DNA of 64,000 nt from Syntrophobacteraceae bacterium (GCA_025453975.1 JALOPI010000011.1:1-64000); one strand, 5' to 3'. Positions 26,559 to 38,061 are shown, counted from the stretch's first letter. A program made the numbers and translations. Notes: generated from the sequence alone by a model not told the origin.

Positions 26559-27301
26559 TCTCCATCGAAGATCTCTCCCACAGCTACCCCGACGGAACCC
26601 AGGCCCTCAAGTCCGTCTCACTGCGAGTCCGTTCGGGGGAGCTCGTCCTTTTCTGCGGAGCCAACGGCAGCGGAAAGACCACACTCCTCCGCCATCTCAA
26701 CGGCCTGCTCAAGCCCACCCGGGGGCGAGTGCTCCTGGACGGGATGGATGTGTCCGAGCACGCCTCCCAGGCGGTCACGCGGGTGGGCATGGTCTTTCAG
26801 GATCCCGACAGTCAGATCCTGGGGGAAACGGTGTGGGAAGACGTGGCCTTCGGCCCCGAAAATCTGGGGCTGGCCCAGGATGAAGTGCGACGGAGGGTTG
26901 AGCAAGCCCTGGCCCTCACGGAGCTCCATGAGCTGGCTCACAAGTCTTGCCTGTGGCTCTCCGGGGGGGAGCGCAAACGACTCGCCATTGCCGGAGTCCT
27001 GGCCCTCAGCCCCGAAACCCTGGTTCTGGACGAGCCTTTCGCCAACCTGGATTACCCCAGCACCCGCCAAATTCTCACCCAGATCGTCCAACTGCATTCC
27101 AAGGGACACACCATCCTGCTCTCGACGCATGAAGTGGAGAAAGTGGTGGCGCACGTGGACCGCATCGCCGTCCTCGCGGGGGGCGAGCTGAAGCTCGTCG
27201 GGCCTCCCGAAACGGTCCTTCCCGAGCTGGCGGCCCATGGCGTGCGCCCCCCCTGCCATCATCTCATGGGACTTCCGGTGGCTTCATGGATCAACATCTG
27301 A
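26555..27301 (+). CDS. ECF transporter ATPase (BioM/CbiO-like)
   Basis: 248 residues. A complete ABC ATPase: Walker A GANGSGKTT, Q-loop VFQDPDSQ, signature LSGGERKRLAIA, Walker B LVLDEPFANLD and H-loop STHE. It powers the biotin transporter with EcfT and BioY. Its ATG overlaps the bioY stop (ATGA) and its 3' end overlaps the EcfT gene by 16 bp. A single ATPase gene suggests a homodimer, as in BioMNY systems. Confidence 0.93.
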   Translation: MISIEDLSHSYPDGTQALKSVSLRVRSGELVLFCGANGSGKTTLLRHLNGLLKPTRGRVLLDGMDVSEHASQAVTRVGMVFQDPDSQILGETVWEDVAFGPENLGLAQDEVRRRVEQALALTELHELAHKSCLWLSGGERKRLAIAGVLALSPETLVLDEPFANLDYPSTRQILTQIVQLHSKGHTILLSTHEVEKVVAHVDRIAVLAGGELKLVGPPETVLPELAAHGVRPPCHHLMGLPVASWINI

Positions 27302-28041
27302 CCCTCCAGTACATCCCTGGAAGCTCCTTCCTGCACCGGCTGGACACGCGCTGCACCATACCGGCACTTTGCGCCTCGAGCATGGGCATCGTTCACATGA
27401 GCCCCGCCGGCCTGGGCATTTTCAGTGTGATCCTTGCCGGACTCGTCGCCCTTCTGGGGCGATGGAAAGGGACCTTTCCGGGCATCGTCAAGGGCTGGAT
27501 TCCTTTCCTCCTCCTCGTCTTCGCCGTTCAGTCCTTTTCCCTGGAGCCGGCCCCCCGACCCATTGCCTGGCTCCCCGCGACCCGGGAGAGCCTCGGGCTC
27601 GCCGCGCTTTCCTCCTGGCGCCTCGCCCTCCTCATCGCCTACGCCTCCCTCTTCGCCATGGTCACGTCTCCACGACAGCTGGAAAAGGCCATGACCCGGC
27701 TCCTCGCCCGGCTTCCCTTCATCCCGGCCCGCCGCGTCGGAATGATGGTCAGCCTCACCCTCCGATTCCTGCCCCTGCTCCTGCTCCAGGCCCGCGAGGT
27801 CGGGCTGGCGTTCCGCTGCCGCCTGGGAGGCAGGCGGAAGAACCCGCTGGCCCGCATGAGGCTCCACGCCGTGCCCATCCTTCGGAAATCCCTGGTGCGA
27901 GCGGACGAGGTGAGCTATGCGCTGGCGGCCCGTGGGTACCGGGATGACCTGCCCTTGGAGGCCGAGCCGATCCCCGGGAGCCAGCTGGCCCTGCTCCTGG
28001 CCTGGATTGGAATCACCGTGATGACGGTCTGGATGGCGTGA
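27286..28041 (+). CDS. ECF transporter transmembrane coupling protein (BioN/CbiQ/EcfT)
   Basis: 251 residues. N-terminal FLHRLDTR and the later ALAARGYR (the ARG coupling motif of EcfT helices) define the family, with a second Arg-rich coupling helix around FRCRLGGRR. Several hydrophobic segments are visible. It links the ATPase to BioY. It is the last gene of the operon. Confidence 0.92.
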   Translation: MDQHLTLQYIPGSSFLHRLDTRCTIPALCASSMGIVHMSPAGLGIFSVILAGLVALLGRWKGTFPGIVKGWIPFLLLVFAVQSFSLEPAPRPIAWLPATRESLGLAALSSWRLALLIAYASLFAMVTSPRQLEKAMTRLLARLPFIPARRVGMMVSLTLRFLPLLLLQAREVGLAFRCRLGGRRKNPLARMRLHAVPILRKSLVRADEVSYALAARGYRDDLPLEAEPIPGSQLALLLAWIGITVMTVWMA

Positions 28042-28227
28042 GGGGTGGGGAATCGCTGATGGTTCAGGCCGGCTGCCGGCCGGCCGTTGTGCTGCATTCG
28101 TCCTGGACTTGGACGTTGATCACTCCAAAATCGCTGGCCGGGGGTCCGAGAACATTCCGCCCGCCGGTCCAAACGACCCCAATTGCGGCTCGCAGCCGCT
28201 TTCGGTTTACCGTTCACTGTCACCGGA

Positions 28228-28247
28228 CGGGCTTCCCGGCAAGCCCG
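28228..28247. terminator. Short hairpin between convergent genes
   Basis: CGGGCTT (28228-28234) pairs with AAGCCCG (28241-28247) around a 6-nt loop, immediately after the minus-strand stop at 28251. No T-run. Confidence 0.4.
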
Positions 28248-28250
28248 GCC

Positions 28251-29642
28251 TCACTCCTTCTGTTCGGCGAGGATCCGCCCGAGACTCTCCTCGGCACGAC
28301 CCACCGTTTCGGCCGAAACCTCAAAAGCCTCGGTCTGCCCACCTGCTTCCACCCAGACTGTGCGGGCCGCGGGGCCCTCCACGGGCACGGGCTCTCCAGC
28401 AGGCACCGCTTCCCACGTGAGGACGGCCAGGCTCCCGCCGTTATTGAGAAGCTCCACACGCCCATGGGGTTTCGGGGGCTTTTGGGGGGCGGGCTCCACC
28501 TTTCGCTGGAATTCCGCCTGTTGCAGATCCCAGAGCAGGGAGCTGACCTGCCATGGCTCCTTCAATATCTTGGCGCCGCCACTCCCCAGCCTGAGCTCCC
28601 ACTGGTTGGATTCACGCTGGGCCACATGGCCCGCCGCATCACCCAAGGTCCATTTGACTTCCCTGGCATCCTTGCCCCTGGAGCCGATGATGGAGCGGTC
28701 CTCGAGACCGGACAGGTCCCTGGGCAGATCCTGGAGGATGCCGGCGTCGACCTGCACGACGGACGGCAGCTCGGAGCCCACCGCCTTGATCTGACGGTCA
28801 GCCTCCCCGGTTTTGGCGGCCAGCTTGAGCTCCGCCGTCCTGTCGCCGCCGAGCCGGAGACGAAGGGTCACCTGGGGCGGCATCAGCCCGTGGGCTTTGA
28901 GATTCTCCAGTCCGTCTTCGACGAAAGTCTGGGCGCGGAGCCACTGCACCTGCTCGATGACGTTCCGAACCTTGCTTTCCTTGATCTTGAGGTCCGCCCG
29001 CTCCGGCGCCCGCCAGACCGCGGCGCCATCCTCTTTCTGGACCTGGATGGAGCCTCCGCCCGCCCATTCAACCCCAAGGCCCAGAACCTCCTCGGGCTCG
29101 AAGGTGAACAGGGCGCGCCGGCGCAGCTCGTCCAATCCCTTGTTGAGAAGGGACCAGCTGGAGGCTTCCACGAGGAAAACCCCTTTCCCGTCCCCGCGCC
29201 TGGCATAGTAACCGCCCCCCACGGGGTTCTTGTCGCCCACCAGAAGGTCGAGACCCTGCTCCCCGGCCGTGAAGCCGACCTTGAGGGCAACGGGCTCAAT
29301 CAGGCCGAACGGCTTGAAATCCTGGGATTCCCGGGCCACCTCCACTTCCCAGGAGAGGCCAGCCAGCGTGGCTACGAGGGAATCCACCGCGGACTTCTCG
29401 ACATCGGAACCCAGGGGCTCGGTGATTTTCCACTCGCCATTTTCCCGCTTGAGCCGGACCGTCGGCTTATCCTTCGCCGTCAGCTCCAGGGCCGTGATCT
29501 GATCGGGCTGGAGCCCGAAGATCCTTCTGGCCTCCTTCTCGGCCTTTTCCTTCTCCGCGTGCCGGACTACCTCGAAATAATAATAGTAACCGGCCACGGC
29601 CGCCAGCACCGCCAGATAGATCAGCGAGCGCCCCCACTTCAT
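28251..29642 (-). CDS. DUF4340 protein of the Gld-type exporter operon
   Basis: 463 residues. One N-terminal membrane helix (LIYLAVLAAVAGYYYYF) anchors a large periplasmic beta-rich domain typical of DUF4340: ITALELTAK, VRLKRENGEWKITEP, then repeats of similar strands. The ATG overlaps the stop of the preceding gene (ATGA). The family regularly accompanies GldG-like proteins; its function is unknown. It is the last gene of the four-gene operon. Confidence 0.85.
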   Translation of the reverse strand: MKWGRSLIYLAVLAAVAGYYYYFEVVRHAEKEKAEKEARRIFGLQPDQITALELTAKDKPTVRLKRENGEWKITEPLGSDVEKSAVDSLVATLAGLSWEVEVARESQDFKPFGLIEPVALKVGFTAGEQGLDLLVGDKNPVGGGYYARRGDGKGVFLVEASSWSLLNKGLDELRRRALFTFEPEEVLGLGVEWAGGGSIQVQKEDGAAVWRAPERADLKIKESKVRNVIEQVQWLRAQTFVEDGLENLKAHGLMPPQVTLRLRLGGDRTAELKLAAKTGEADRQIKAVGSELPSVVQVDAGILQDLPRDLSGLEDRSIIGSRGKDAREVKWTLGDAAGHVAQRESNQWELRLGSGGAKILKEPWQVSSLLWDLQQAEFQRKVEPAPQKPPKPHGRVELLNNGGSLAVLTWEAVPAGEPVPVEGPAARTVWVEAGGQTEAFEVSAETVGRAEESLGRILAEQKE

Positions 29643-31072
29643 CGCTGAGACCTCCGCTTGACGTAAACCCCCAGCCCCGCCAGGATCACGGAGAGCGGCA
29701 CCAGGACCATGACCGTCAGGAGAAAGAGATTCGCCTGGCCGGGCGTCATGAGCATGGGCCGGGCGCCGGGCTCCCGGGCGCCGATGGTGATGAGACTCTC
29801 TTCCTCGGTCAGGAAGTTGGCCATGTTCAGAAACAGGTCCCCGTTCCCCGAAAGCTCGAAATAGTTGTTGGAGATGAAATCCGAGTCTCCCACCACCAGG
29901 AGCTGCCCCTTGGGCCCGGGCTCGGAATGGGCCTGGTCATCCTTGTGGGGATCGGCCTTCCGATCCCCTGCCCCCTCTTTTCCCGCCGGCACATCGATCT
30001 CGGCGATGACCGCGATGGGCACGGGACCGGGGAGATCCTCCTTTTCGTCCTGGCTGGCCTGGCCCTGGCTCAGCATGTCGAAGTTGACCTCTCCCCAGGC
30101 ATTGGGGGATGTGGACGCCAGGATCTCCACGCGAGCCCCCGGAGGCGGCTCCTTCACGGCCCCGACACTTCGGGCTTCGGCATAAAAGGTCATGAGGGAG
30201 AAGCCCTCGCTGATCTTGTGAAAGCCATACTCCGTGACGACGGGCATGAGGTAGCTCCCCCCGAAAACCCGGCTCAGCTTGTCAATGATGATATTGTCCC
30301 CGAGCTCGATTCCGTATCGCTTCAACAGGTCCCTCATCCCCGCATCCTGCTGGGGATCCAGCAGCACCGCCAGCCGCCCGCCACGCTTCAGGTAGCTCTC
30401 GAGGCTGGCGATCTCCTGGTCGAAGAGCTTCTTCTTGGGGCCCGCAACGACGACCACGGCCGCGTCTTCCGGCACCTGGGCCTGCTGCATGAGGTTGAGA
30501 TCCTCAACGGCGTGGTTCTCCTTCTGCAGGGCGGCCCGCACGGCCGAATAACCTTCACGCTCCGGGTCGGTGATGGAGCGCTCTCCATGGCCCGTCAGGA
30601 AATAGATCTTCTTCTGCTGTCCGCGGCTGAGCTTCAACAGCGCGTTGGCCATGCTCTGCTCATCGGCGGTCTGAATGGACTGTTTCCTCCCGAAGCCCTC
30701 CAGAACCAGGGTTCCGTAAGCTTTCACCTCGTATTTTTTGGCCACATCGGGGCTGCGGTCGGGATCGATGAATTCGTATTCGATCTTGCCGCCGTGGTAG
30801 CGGAACGTGTCCAGGAGATCCTTGGCCCTGGGCTGCTCGGGAGCCCCCGTGGCGAAGAAGGCCTTGACCGTTACCGTCTGATCCAGGCTATCCAGAATCT
30901 TTTGGGTCTGCTCCGACAGGCTGAAGCTTCCGCCTTCGGAAAAATCAGCTCGCCAGAAATGTCGCTCGGAGATGAGCGCCACGAAGACCACAATGCCGAT
31001 GAAGACCACGGTGACCACGATGGTGCTGGAGCCGTAAGCCCATTTCACGGGCCTCTTGACTTGGGCTGACAT
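29639..31072 (-). CDS. GldG-like auxiliary protein of an ABC-2 exporter
   Basis: 477 residues. I start it at the ATG at 31072, eight bases from GGAGG; the earlier in-frame ATG at 31078 is too close to it. An N-terminal helix (STIVVTVVFIGIVVFVALI) and a C-terminal helix (LFLLTVMVLVPLSVILAGLGVYV) flank a periplasmic region of the GldG/ABC_transp_aux family (VKAFFATGAPEQPRAKDLLD, IYFLTGHGERS). In flavobacteria GldG works with GldA and GldF in gliding or secretion. Here it is probably part of an exporter of unknown substrate. Confidence 0.88.
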   Translation of the reverse strand: MSAQVKRPVKWAYGSSTIVVTVVFIGIVVFVALISERHFWRADFSEGGSFSLSEQTQKILDSLDQTVTVKAFFATGAPEQPRAKDLLDTFRYHGGKIEYEFIDPDRSPDVAKKYEVKAYGTLVLEGFGRKQSIQTADEQSMANALLKLSRGQQKKIYFLTGHGERSITDPEREGYSAVRAALQKENHAVEDLNLMQQAQVPEDAAVVVVAGPKKKLFDQEIASLESYLKRGGRLAVLLDPQQDAGMRDLLKRYGIELGDNIIIDKLSRVFGGSYLMPVVTEYGFHKISEGFSLMTFYAEARSVGAVKEPPPGARVEILASTSPNAWGEVNFDMLSQGQASQDEKEDLPGPVPIAVIAEIDVPAGKEGAGDRKADPHKDDQAHSEPGPKGQLLVVGDSDFISNNYFELSGNGDLFLNMANFLTEEESLITIGAREPGARPMLMTPGQANLFLLTVMVLVPLSVILAGLGVYVKRRSQR

Positions 31073-31100
31073 ATACATGACCTCCGCTCACTCGGCCGGC

Positions 31101-31871
31101 TTATCCTCGCCAGCGATGGGATTCCATTTGCCTGAGGGTGAAAAAGAGAAAAAGCGCCATGAACAACAGGTAGTAAATGGCATCGCGGGAGTCCAGCACT
31201 CCCTTGGTGAAGCTCTCGAAATGCCTGGTGAGGGAGATATAGTCCACAAAGCGGCCCATGCCCGGATCCACCAGGTTCTTGACCCAGCCGATGACCCAGA
31301 ACATGAGCAGGGCGCCGAAGGACAAGACGGCGGCCACGATCTGGTTCTGCGTCAGGGCGGAGGTGAAAAGCCCGAGGGCGATGAACGCGCCGCCCAGGAG
31401 GGCCGTCCCCAGGTATCCGCAGAGGAGACCCTTCCAGTTGGGGTCCCCGACATAGCCCAGAAGAAGCATCCCCGGCAGGGTGCCCGCGAGGATCATGAGG
31501 TAGGCTGTCAGTACCGCCGCGAACTTGGCCAGGAGCGTGGAACGATCCGAAATCGGATACGTGAAGAGCAGCTCGATGGTCCCCGTCTTGCGCTCTTCCG
31601 CGTAGAGACGCATGGTCAGAAGGGGCGAGATGAGCAGGAGGACGATGCTGACATCCCCGAAGAAGGGTCGCACCACCATGTCCGACATGTTCAGCTGCTT
31701 GAGGGCCATGGGGTTCTGGCTCGCCTGGAAGCTCAGGATGTTGTAGTAGGCCACCAGGCTGTAGAGGAAATACCCCGTGATGACCAGGAACACCACCGCC
31801 ACCACATAGAAGATCGGCGATGCGAAGAGGCTGTAGAGCTCCTTCCTGTAGACCGCTGCGAAACCTTTCAT
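31101..31871 (-). CDS. ABC-2 type permease (GldF-like)
   Basis: 256 residues, about six membrane segments. KELYSLFASPIFYVV at the start and MRLYAEERKTGTIELLFTYP in the middle are typical of ABC-2 permeases. The ATG overlaps the ATPase stop (ATGA). It forms the membrane channel for the ATPase encoded upstream. Confidence 0.9.
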   Translation of the reverse strand: MKGFAAVYRKELYSLFASPIFYVVAVVFLVITGYFLYSLVAYYNILSFQASQNPMALKQLNMSDMVVRPFFGDVSIVLLLISPLLTMRLYAEERKTGTIELLFTYPISDRSTLLAKFAAVLTAYLMILAGTLPGMLLLGYVGDPNWKGLLCGYLGTALLGGAFIALGLFTSALTQNQIVAAVLSFGALLMFWVIGWVKNLVDPGMGRFVDYISLTRHFESFTKGVLDSRDAIYYLLFMALFLFFTLRQMESHRWRG

Positions 31872-32836
31872 GACTGACTCTCCTCCTCCCGGGAATCCTG
31901 ATCCTGGGGGGATTCCTCGGTGACCAGCTGCAGGAAGATGTCCTCGAGGCTCAAGTCCATCAACCTGAGCTCCAGGAGCTTCATGCCGCGCTCCACCACC
32001 ATCCTGGCGATTTCGGGCCTCAGCTCGCGAGACCGGTCGGACTCCACGAGCCAGCGCCCCCCCTCCTCGTCCCGAGCCGTCACATCCTGAACCCCCTCGA
32101 TGGCCCCGAGGAGGGCGGGAAGGTCCTGATGTCCGTTCTCCACTGCCACGAGGATCCGCGACGAGCGCTGCAGCTGGTGGACCAGGTTGGCCGGCGAGTC
32201 CGTGGCCACGATCTGCCCCCTGTTGATGATCATGACCCGCTGGCAGATCTGCGCCACTTCTGGCAGGATGTGGCTGCTGATGAGCACCGTGTGCTCCTCC
32301 CGCAATTCCTGGATGAGACGCCGGATCTCGATGATCTGCGTCGGGTCGAGCCCGATGGTCGGCTCATCCAGCACGAGGACGGGGGGATTGTTGAGGAGGG
32401 CCTGGGCCAGACCGACGCGCTGCCTGTAGCCCTTGGAAAGATGCCCGATGATGCGGTTGGCTACCTTTTCCAATCCGCAGATTCCCGTCACCCGGGACAC
32501 CTCGCTCTCCGTGCGCCTGGCCTCCACACCCTTGGCGCATGCACCGAATCGCAGGAACCGCCGTACGGTCATATCCGCATAAAGGGGTACGCTCTCGGGC
32601 AGATAACCCACCCTCCGGCGCACCTCGATGGAGCGCTCGAAGCAATCCAGTCCGTCGACCCGCGCGACCCCCAGACTCGGTGGCATGAAGCACGTCAGAA
32701 TCCTGATGGTCGTGGACTTCCCCGCGCCGTTGGGCCCCAGGAATCCCACCACTTCGCCCTTCCCCACCTGGAAGGTCACATCGCGTATGGCCGCAAGGGG
32801 CCCGTAGAACTTCGTCAATCCTTCCGCTTCGATCAT
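31868..32836 (-). CDS. ABC transporter ATPase (GldA-like)
   Basis: 322 residues from the ATG at 32836 (GAGGATGG upstream). Walker A GPNGAGKSTT, signature LSKGYRQRVGLAQALL, Walker B LVLDEPTIGLDP and H-loop SSHI are all intact. The C-terminal ~100 residues are the usual ABC-2 ATPase extension. First gene of the ATPase-permease-GldG-DUF4340 operon. Confidence 0.92.
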   Translation of the reverse strand: MIEAEGLTKFYGPLAAIRDVTFQVGKGEVVGFLGPNGAGKSTTIRILTCFMPPSLGVARVDGLDCFERSIEVRRRVGYLPESVPLYADMTVRRFLRFGACAKGVEARRTESEVSRVTGICGLEKVANRIIGHLSKGYRQRVGLAQALLNNPPVLVLDEPTIGLDPTQIIEIRRLIQELREEHTVLISSHILPEVAQICQRVMIINRGQIVATDSPANLVHQLQRSSRILVAVENGHQDLPALLGAIEGVQDVTARDEEGGRWLVESDRSRELRPEIARMVVERGMKLLELRLMDLSLEDIFLQLVTEESPQDQDSREEESQS

Positions 32837-33007
32837 GGCTGGACCATCCTCGTTCTCGATACAGGAGTCTTGCATATCATGACATGGCTTCGGGAGCCCC
32901 ACCGCACCCCGCCGGCGTCGAGCCCCCCGCCCTCGAGGCGGGTGCAGCTCCGCGCTTCCCGCCCCTCGATCAATGGCGAAGCGTCGATTCCATCTCCAGT
33001 GGCGGGC

Positions 33008-33232
33008 TCATGGGATCAGAAGGTGCGCTGGGCGATTCTCTCGAACCGTTTTGGTTCCCACCGAAGCGGCACAGGCCATGCACAAATACTCGTGCAGCTC
33101 ACCGTCTGGAAGAACCAAAAGGAGGCGGCTCCGAACCGGCATGGCCCGCTTGCATCGGGGGCACCAAAGCTCGGATGCGTTGAATTCATCAAATTGGCGC
33201 TGACGCCGCGGTCTCGCCGTGTCGCGAACCAT
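33008..33232 (-). CDS. Small zinc-ribbon protein downstream of dnaJ
   Basis: 74 residues. Two CxxC pairs (WCPRC near 24 and LCMAC near 51) separated by ~25 residues suggest one zinc ribbon. The rest is basic. The ATG at 33232 is preceded by GAGGAGCTC and lies 30 bp after the dnaJ stop, so it probably belongs to the dnaJ transcript. No named family recognised. Confidence 0.6.
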   Translation of the reverse strand: MVRDTARPRRQRQFDEFNASELWCPRCKRAMPVRSRLLLVLPDGELHEYLCMACAASVGTKTVRENRPAHLLIP

Positions 33233-33261
33233 GATTGAGCTCCTCGCCGCGTCCCGAAGGG

Positions 33262-34422
33262 TCAGTTATGGGCCTGCCGTGACGTGTCGGAAGCGCTTTC
33301 CTGGCCGCGCTCCTTGCGACGATTCCATGGCCATTTCCTGACCTTCTGATCTCCCTTTTCCTTCTCGAGCTCGGCAAACTCCCGGAGGAGCTCCTCCTGC
33401 CTGGAGCCGACCTTCCTGGGAATCTTCACATCGATTTCGATGTAGAGGTCGCCGCGCCCGTATCCCCTGAGCCTAGGGGCCCCCTCGCCAGAGAATCGAA
33501 CCACCGTGCCGGGCTGAGTGCCGGGCTCCACCTTGAGGGATTTCCTGGAATCCAGGGTGGGCACCTCGATTTCATCGCCCAGGATGGCCTGCACGACGGA
33601 GACCGAAATCTTCCCGTAAAGATTGTCGCCGTCCCGATCGAAAAACTCGTGGGGCTGCACATTGAGCCGGACATAAAGATCCCCGGCCTCTCCTCGGCGA
33701 AACCCGCTCTCGCCCTCACCCTTCAATCTCAGGCGGGTTCCGGAATCCACACCCGCCGGGACCCTGACCTGAACCTTCTTTCGCCTGCGGACCCGCCCCT
33801 GTCCCTGGCATTCTCCGCAGGGAGTATTCAAAACCCGGCCCGAGCCCTGGCAGCGCGAGCACGTCGTGCTGATTCTGAAAAACCCCTGGGCCTGGACCAC
33901 CTGCCCCCTTCCCTGGCAGGTGGGGCAGCTGCTTTCCAGGGTACCGGGCTCGGCCCCGGCACCTTCACAGTGCCCGCAATGGACCATCGTGTCGATCTGG
34001 ATCTCTTTTTCGGTTCCGAATATGGCTTCCTCGAAGGTCAAGGTCATGTCGAAGAGAAGGTCATCGCCGGGACGGGCGGCCGTTCGGGGGCGGGCACCCC
34101 CTCCTCCGCCAAAGCCAAAGGAGAAGAAATCCTGGAAAATATCCCCGAACGAGCTGAAGATATCATCGAAGCCTCCAACCCCGCTGAACCCGGCACCTCT
34201 CAGCCCTTCATGACCATAAGTGTCATAAATCCGACGCTTCTGGGGGTCCCGCAAAACTTCATAGGCCTCGGAAGCTTCCTTGAATTGCTCCTCCGCCTCC
34301 TTGTCTCCTGGATTGCGATCCGGGTGGTACTTGAGAGCGAGCTTGCGATAGGCCTTCTTCACCTCCTCCTCGCCCGCCTGCCTGGAAACACCCAAGACCT
34401 CGTAATAATCCCGCTTCTCCAT
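33262..34422 (-). CDS. dnaJ: Chaperone protein DnaJ (Hsp40, type I)
   Basis: 386 residues, full type I layout. J domain 1-70 with HPD at 33-35, Gly/Phe-rich linker (FGFGGGGG), then four zinc modules [24 protein letters not shown] and CGECQGQG, followed by the substrate-binding beta domains. It stimulates DnaK ATPase and delivers unfolded proteins. dnaK and grpE are not next to it. A sigma-70-like promoter lies 125 bp upstream; no CIRCE element is seen in front of it. Confidence 0.97.
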   Translation of the reverse strand: MEKRDYYEVLGVSRQAGEEEVKKAYRKLALKYHPDRNPGDKEAEEQFKEASEAYEVLRDPQKRRIYDTYGHEGLRGAGFSGVGGFDDIFSSFGDIFQDFFSFGFGGGGGARPRTAARPGDDLLFDMTLTFEEAIFGTEKEIQIDTMVHCGHCEGAGAEPGTLESSCPTCQGRGQVVQAQGFFRISTTCSRCQGSGRVLNTPCGECQGQGRVRRRKKVQVRVPAGVDSGTRLRLKGEGESGFRRGEAGDLYVRLNVQPHEFFDRDGDNLYGKISVSVVQAILGDEIEVPTLDSRKSLKVEPGTQPGTVVRFSGEGAPRLRGYGRGDLYIEIDVKIPRKVGSRQEELLREFAELEKEKGDQKVRKWPWNRRKERGQESASDTSRQAHN

Positions 34423-34546
34423 TCAGCCTCGTTCCTTCCACCCAGATGCCACGGTCCACAGGTCGACCCGGAAATGAGCCATTGATATAACAGATTGAAA
34501 TCCTGGAATAATCTTTAGCAAGCGCTCCCCTCGGGATTTCAAGATT

Positions 34547-34575
34547 TTCCTAAGAACGCCTTGGAGCGTTGTCAA
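34547..34575 (-). promoter_or_regulatory. Candidate sigma-70 promoter of dnaJ
   Basis: On the minus strand, perfect TTGACA (34575-34570), a 17-bp spacer and TAGGAA (34552-34547). Confidence 0.55.
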
Positions 34576-34623
34576 GCACCGGGGTGACGGAGACCGGCTC
34601 TCCGCGTGCGGCCGTTCAAGGCG

Positions 34624-34995
34624 TCACGGTGTGGACGTCGTTGTGGCAGAACCTTCATCGTCTCCCGCAAGGCGCAGCGCTTCCGCCGCGAAAGAGAGCT
34701 TTCCCCGGGACCGGGCGCTCTCCCCCAGCCGGCGCCACTGCTCCACATCCGGCTCCACTTCCAGCACCTTGAGGAGGCGCTTGAAGAGAAAGAGGTCTCC
34801 TTCGTCCACGGCCAGGCCCATCAGCCGTTTCAGGGGCTCGTGAGCACCGGCCTTCCGATAGAAATCAACGGCATCGTGCAAAAGCCCGGATTCCTCGAAA
34901 AACCCGCCCCAGCGCAAAAGCGTCTCCACGGAGACGGCATGCTGGTTGAGCAAGTCACGCTTGGCCAGACAGTTCAAACCGGAGCCTTTGGTCAT
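34624..34995 (-). CDS. Small helical-repeat (TPR-like) protein
   Basis: 123 residues from the ATG at 34995, with GGAG upstream. Amphipathic helix pairs such as LLRWGGFFEESGLLHDAVDFYRKAG look like one or two TPR-type repeats. No enzyme motif. It lies between rpoZ and dnaJ on the same strand. Function unknown, possibly protein-protein contact. Confidence 0.6.
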   Translation of the reverse strand: MTKGSGLNCLAKRDLLNQHAVSVETLLRWGGFFEESGLLHDAVDFYRKAGAHEPLKRLMGLAVDEGDLFLFKRLLKVLEVEPDVEQWRRLGESARSRGKLSFAAEALRLAGDDEGSATTTSTP

Positions 34996-35199
34996 CGATC
35001 TACCACTCCCGCGGCCTGGAGGATTGAGCACCCCTCGAGGTTCTTCACTTGACGGACGCAAGGGCCAAGCGCTGGCCCGCAGCCATCCCAACGTGCATGG
35101 ATGGGCCTCCCTTGGCCGCTGACAGCCTCTCAGGCTCAGGCCCAGGGGCTTGCGTCAACAGAATGACCCAATCCCAGGAGCATCCCCAGAAGCGGCCGC

Positions 35200-35556
35200 T
35201 CAATCCTCTTCGGCGGCGGCGTCCGCATCGAGCTCCTCGAAGCCCGCCGACGCATCGTACTGAGGAGCGGCCTCGGTCTCGAGGATCTCCTCCACCTCGC
35301 GGCGGGTCGCCTCTTCCTTGGCCTTGGAGGCGGACTCAGGCAATCCCTTGACATCCTCCAGCTCCTTGATGTTCTCCCAATGGACGCGTCCCGCGGCGAT
35401 CTCTCGCAGGGCCACCACGACTTCCTTGTTCTTGGGTGCGTTGACCAGGGGGGGAGCGTTGCCGCGCAGCTGCAGCACCCGGCTCACCGCGAGATGAACC
35501 AGGGAAAAACGGCTCTCCACATTGTCCAGGCAGTCTTCAATGGTTACCCGTGCCAT
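35200..35556 (-). CDS. rpoZ: RNA polymerase omega subunit
   Basis: 118 residues. [20 protein letters not shown] is the omega N-terminal signature, followed by the conserved [16 protein letters not shown]. Omega wraps the beta-prime tail and helps assembly. The C-terminal ~45 residues are an acidic, Ala/Glu-rich extension longer than in E. coli (91 residues). Confidence 0.95.
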   Translation of the reverse strand: MARVTIEDCLDNVESRFSLVHLAVSRVLQLRGNAPPLVNAPKNKEVVVALREIAAGRVHWENIKELEDVKGLPESASKAKEEATRREVEEILETEAAPQYDASAGFEELDADAAAEED

Positions 35557-36108
35557 CAGATCTTCCTCCAGATATCAAACATGATGCCATTCGAAGTGCC
35601 GCCCAGCTCGGGCGCATGGCTTTGGCGGCGACGAACCGCCGCTAAAGATTTCACGCTGCAGATCGAAGCTCCCTCGAAGCGCGCCGGGGCGGCAAGGCCT
35701 GCTGTCCGGCTCGCTTTCCCCCCTCCGGCGCCTGAAGGCCGCTCCCTGGAGCCTCGCAGGAGCCACCCGAAACCGTCGCGGATTGACCCTTCCGAGGCAA
35801 CCCGGGCACTCCCGCGGCAAGGCCGCCGAATCGAAGCCTTCATATAATCGATTCCCGAGGGGAATGGCAACGACGATCAAGATCCATCGGTGGAGGCCCA
35901 GGCTCCCAACCTCGGTCGGTCAGAGCATTTTCCCGGCCCGATGGGCTCCGGGACAAAGAAAAGGCTGAATCCCCCGCTTTTCAGCGGGGTCTCCAGCCTC
36001 AACCGTGGCGCAAAGCTCTGATCTTTCGGACCAGTACTGGCGGGCGCGGGGGACTGCCCGGACCGGCTCCCGGGCCGGCAGCCGTTCAGGGACTCGCGCC
36101 CGGCCTTC
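35557..36108. other. Intergenic region between rpoZ and groEL (552 bp)
   Basis: Apart from the groEL terminator near 35954-35999, I see no gene or RNA in it. An Ala/Arg-rich open frame on the minus strand (35575-35880) has no ribosome-binding site and looks like GC-driven noise. Confidence 0.5.
35954..35999 (-). terminator. Intrinsic terminator of groES-groEL
   Basis: On the minus strand AGGCTG...CAGCCT encloses CCCCGC-TGAAAA-GCGGGG, followed by TTTTCTTT. It lies ~110 bp after the groEL stop. Confidence 0.85.
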
Positions 36109-37773
<1,665 letters not shown>

Positions 37774-38061
37774 TTATTCGAAAAGGCCGAGAATGTCATC
37801 CTCTCGCATGATCAACAGCTCTTCGCCGTCAACTTTCACTTCAGTTCCCGCATACTTGGAGAAGAGAACCCGGTCTCCTTCCTTCACAACCAGCGGCACC
37901 ACTTCCCCTTTTTCGAGAATGCGCCCCTTCCCGACGGAAATGACTCTACCCTGCTGAGGCTTCTCCTTGGCCGTGTCCGGGATGATGATCCCTCCGGCCG
38001 TTTTGTCCTCTTCCTCCAGACGCTTGACAATGACGCGGTCGTGCAAAGGACGGATCTTCAT
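37774..38061 (-). CDS. groS: Co-chaperonin GroES (Hsp10)
   Basis: 95 residues. [14 protein letters not shown] at the start, the [14 protein letters not shown] mobile loop and [24 protein letters not shown] at the end are canonical. First gene of the groESL operon, with AGGAGC upstream of the ATG and a 135-nt leader containing CIRCE. Confidence 0.98.
   Translation of the reverse strand: MKIRPLHDRVIVKRLEEEDKTAGGIIIPDTAKEKPQQGRVISVGKGRILEKGEVVPLVVKEGDRVLFSKYAGTEVKVDGEELLIMREDDILGLFE

Noticed and set aside
34500-34560. Sigma-32 heat-shock promoter before dnaJ
   Set aside because: CTTGAAA is present but no CCCCAT-type -10 at 13-15 bases; a sigma-70 match nearby is better.
35575-35880. Ala/Arg-rich minus-strand frame between rpoZ and groEL
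   Set aside because: No ribosome-binding site or motif, and two overlapping frames look equally coding-like.
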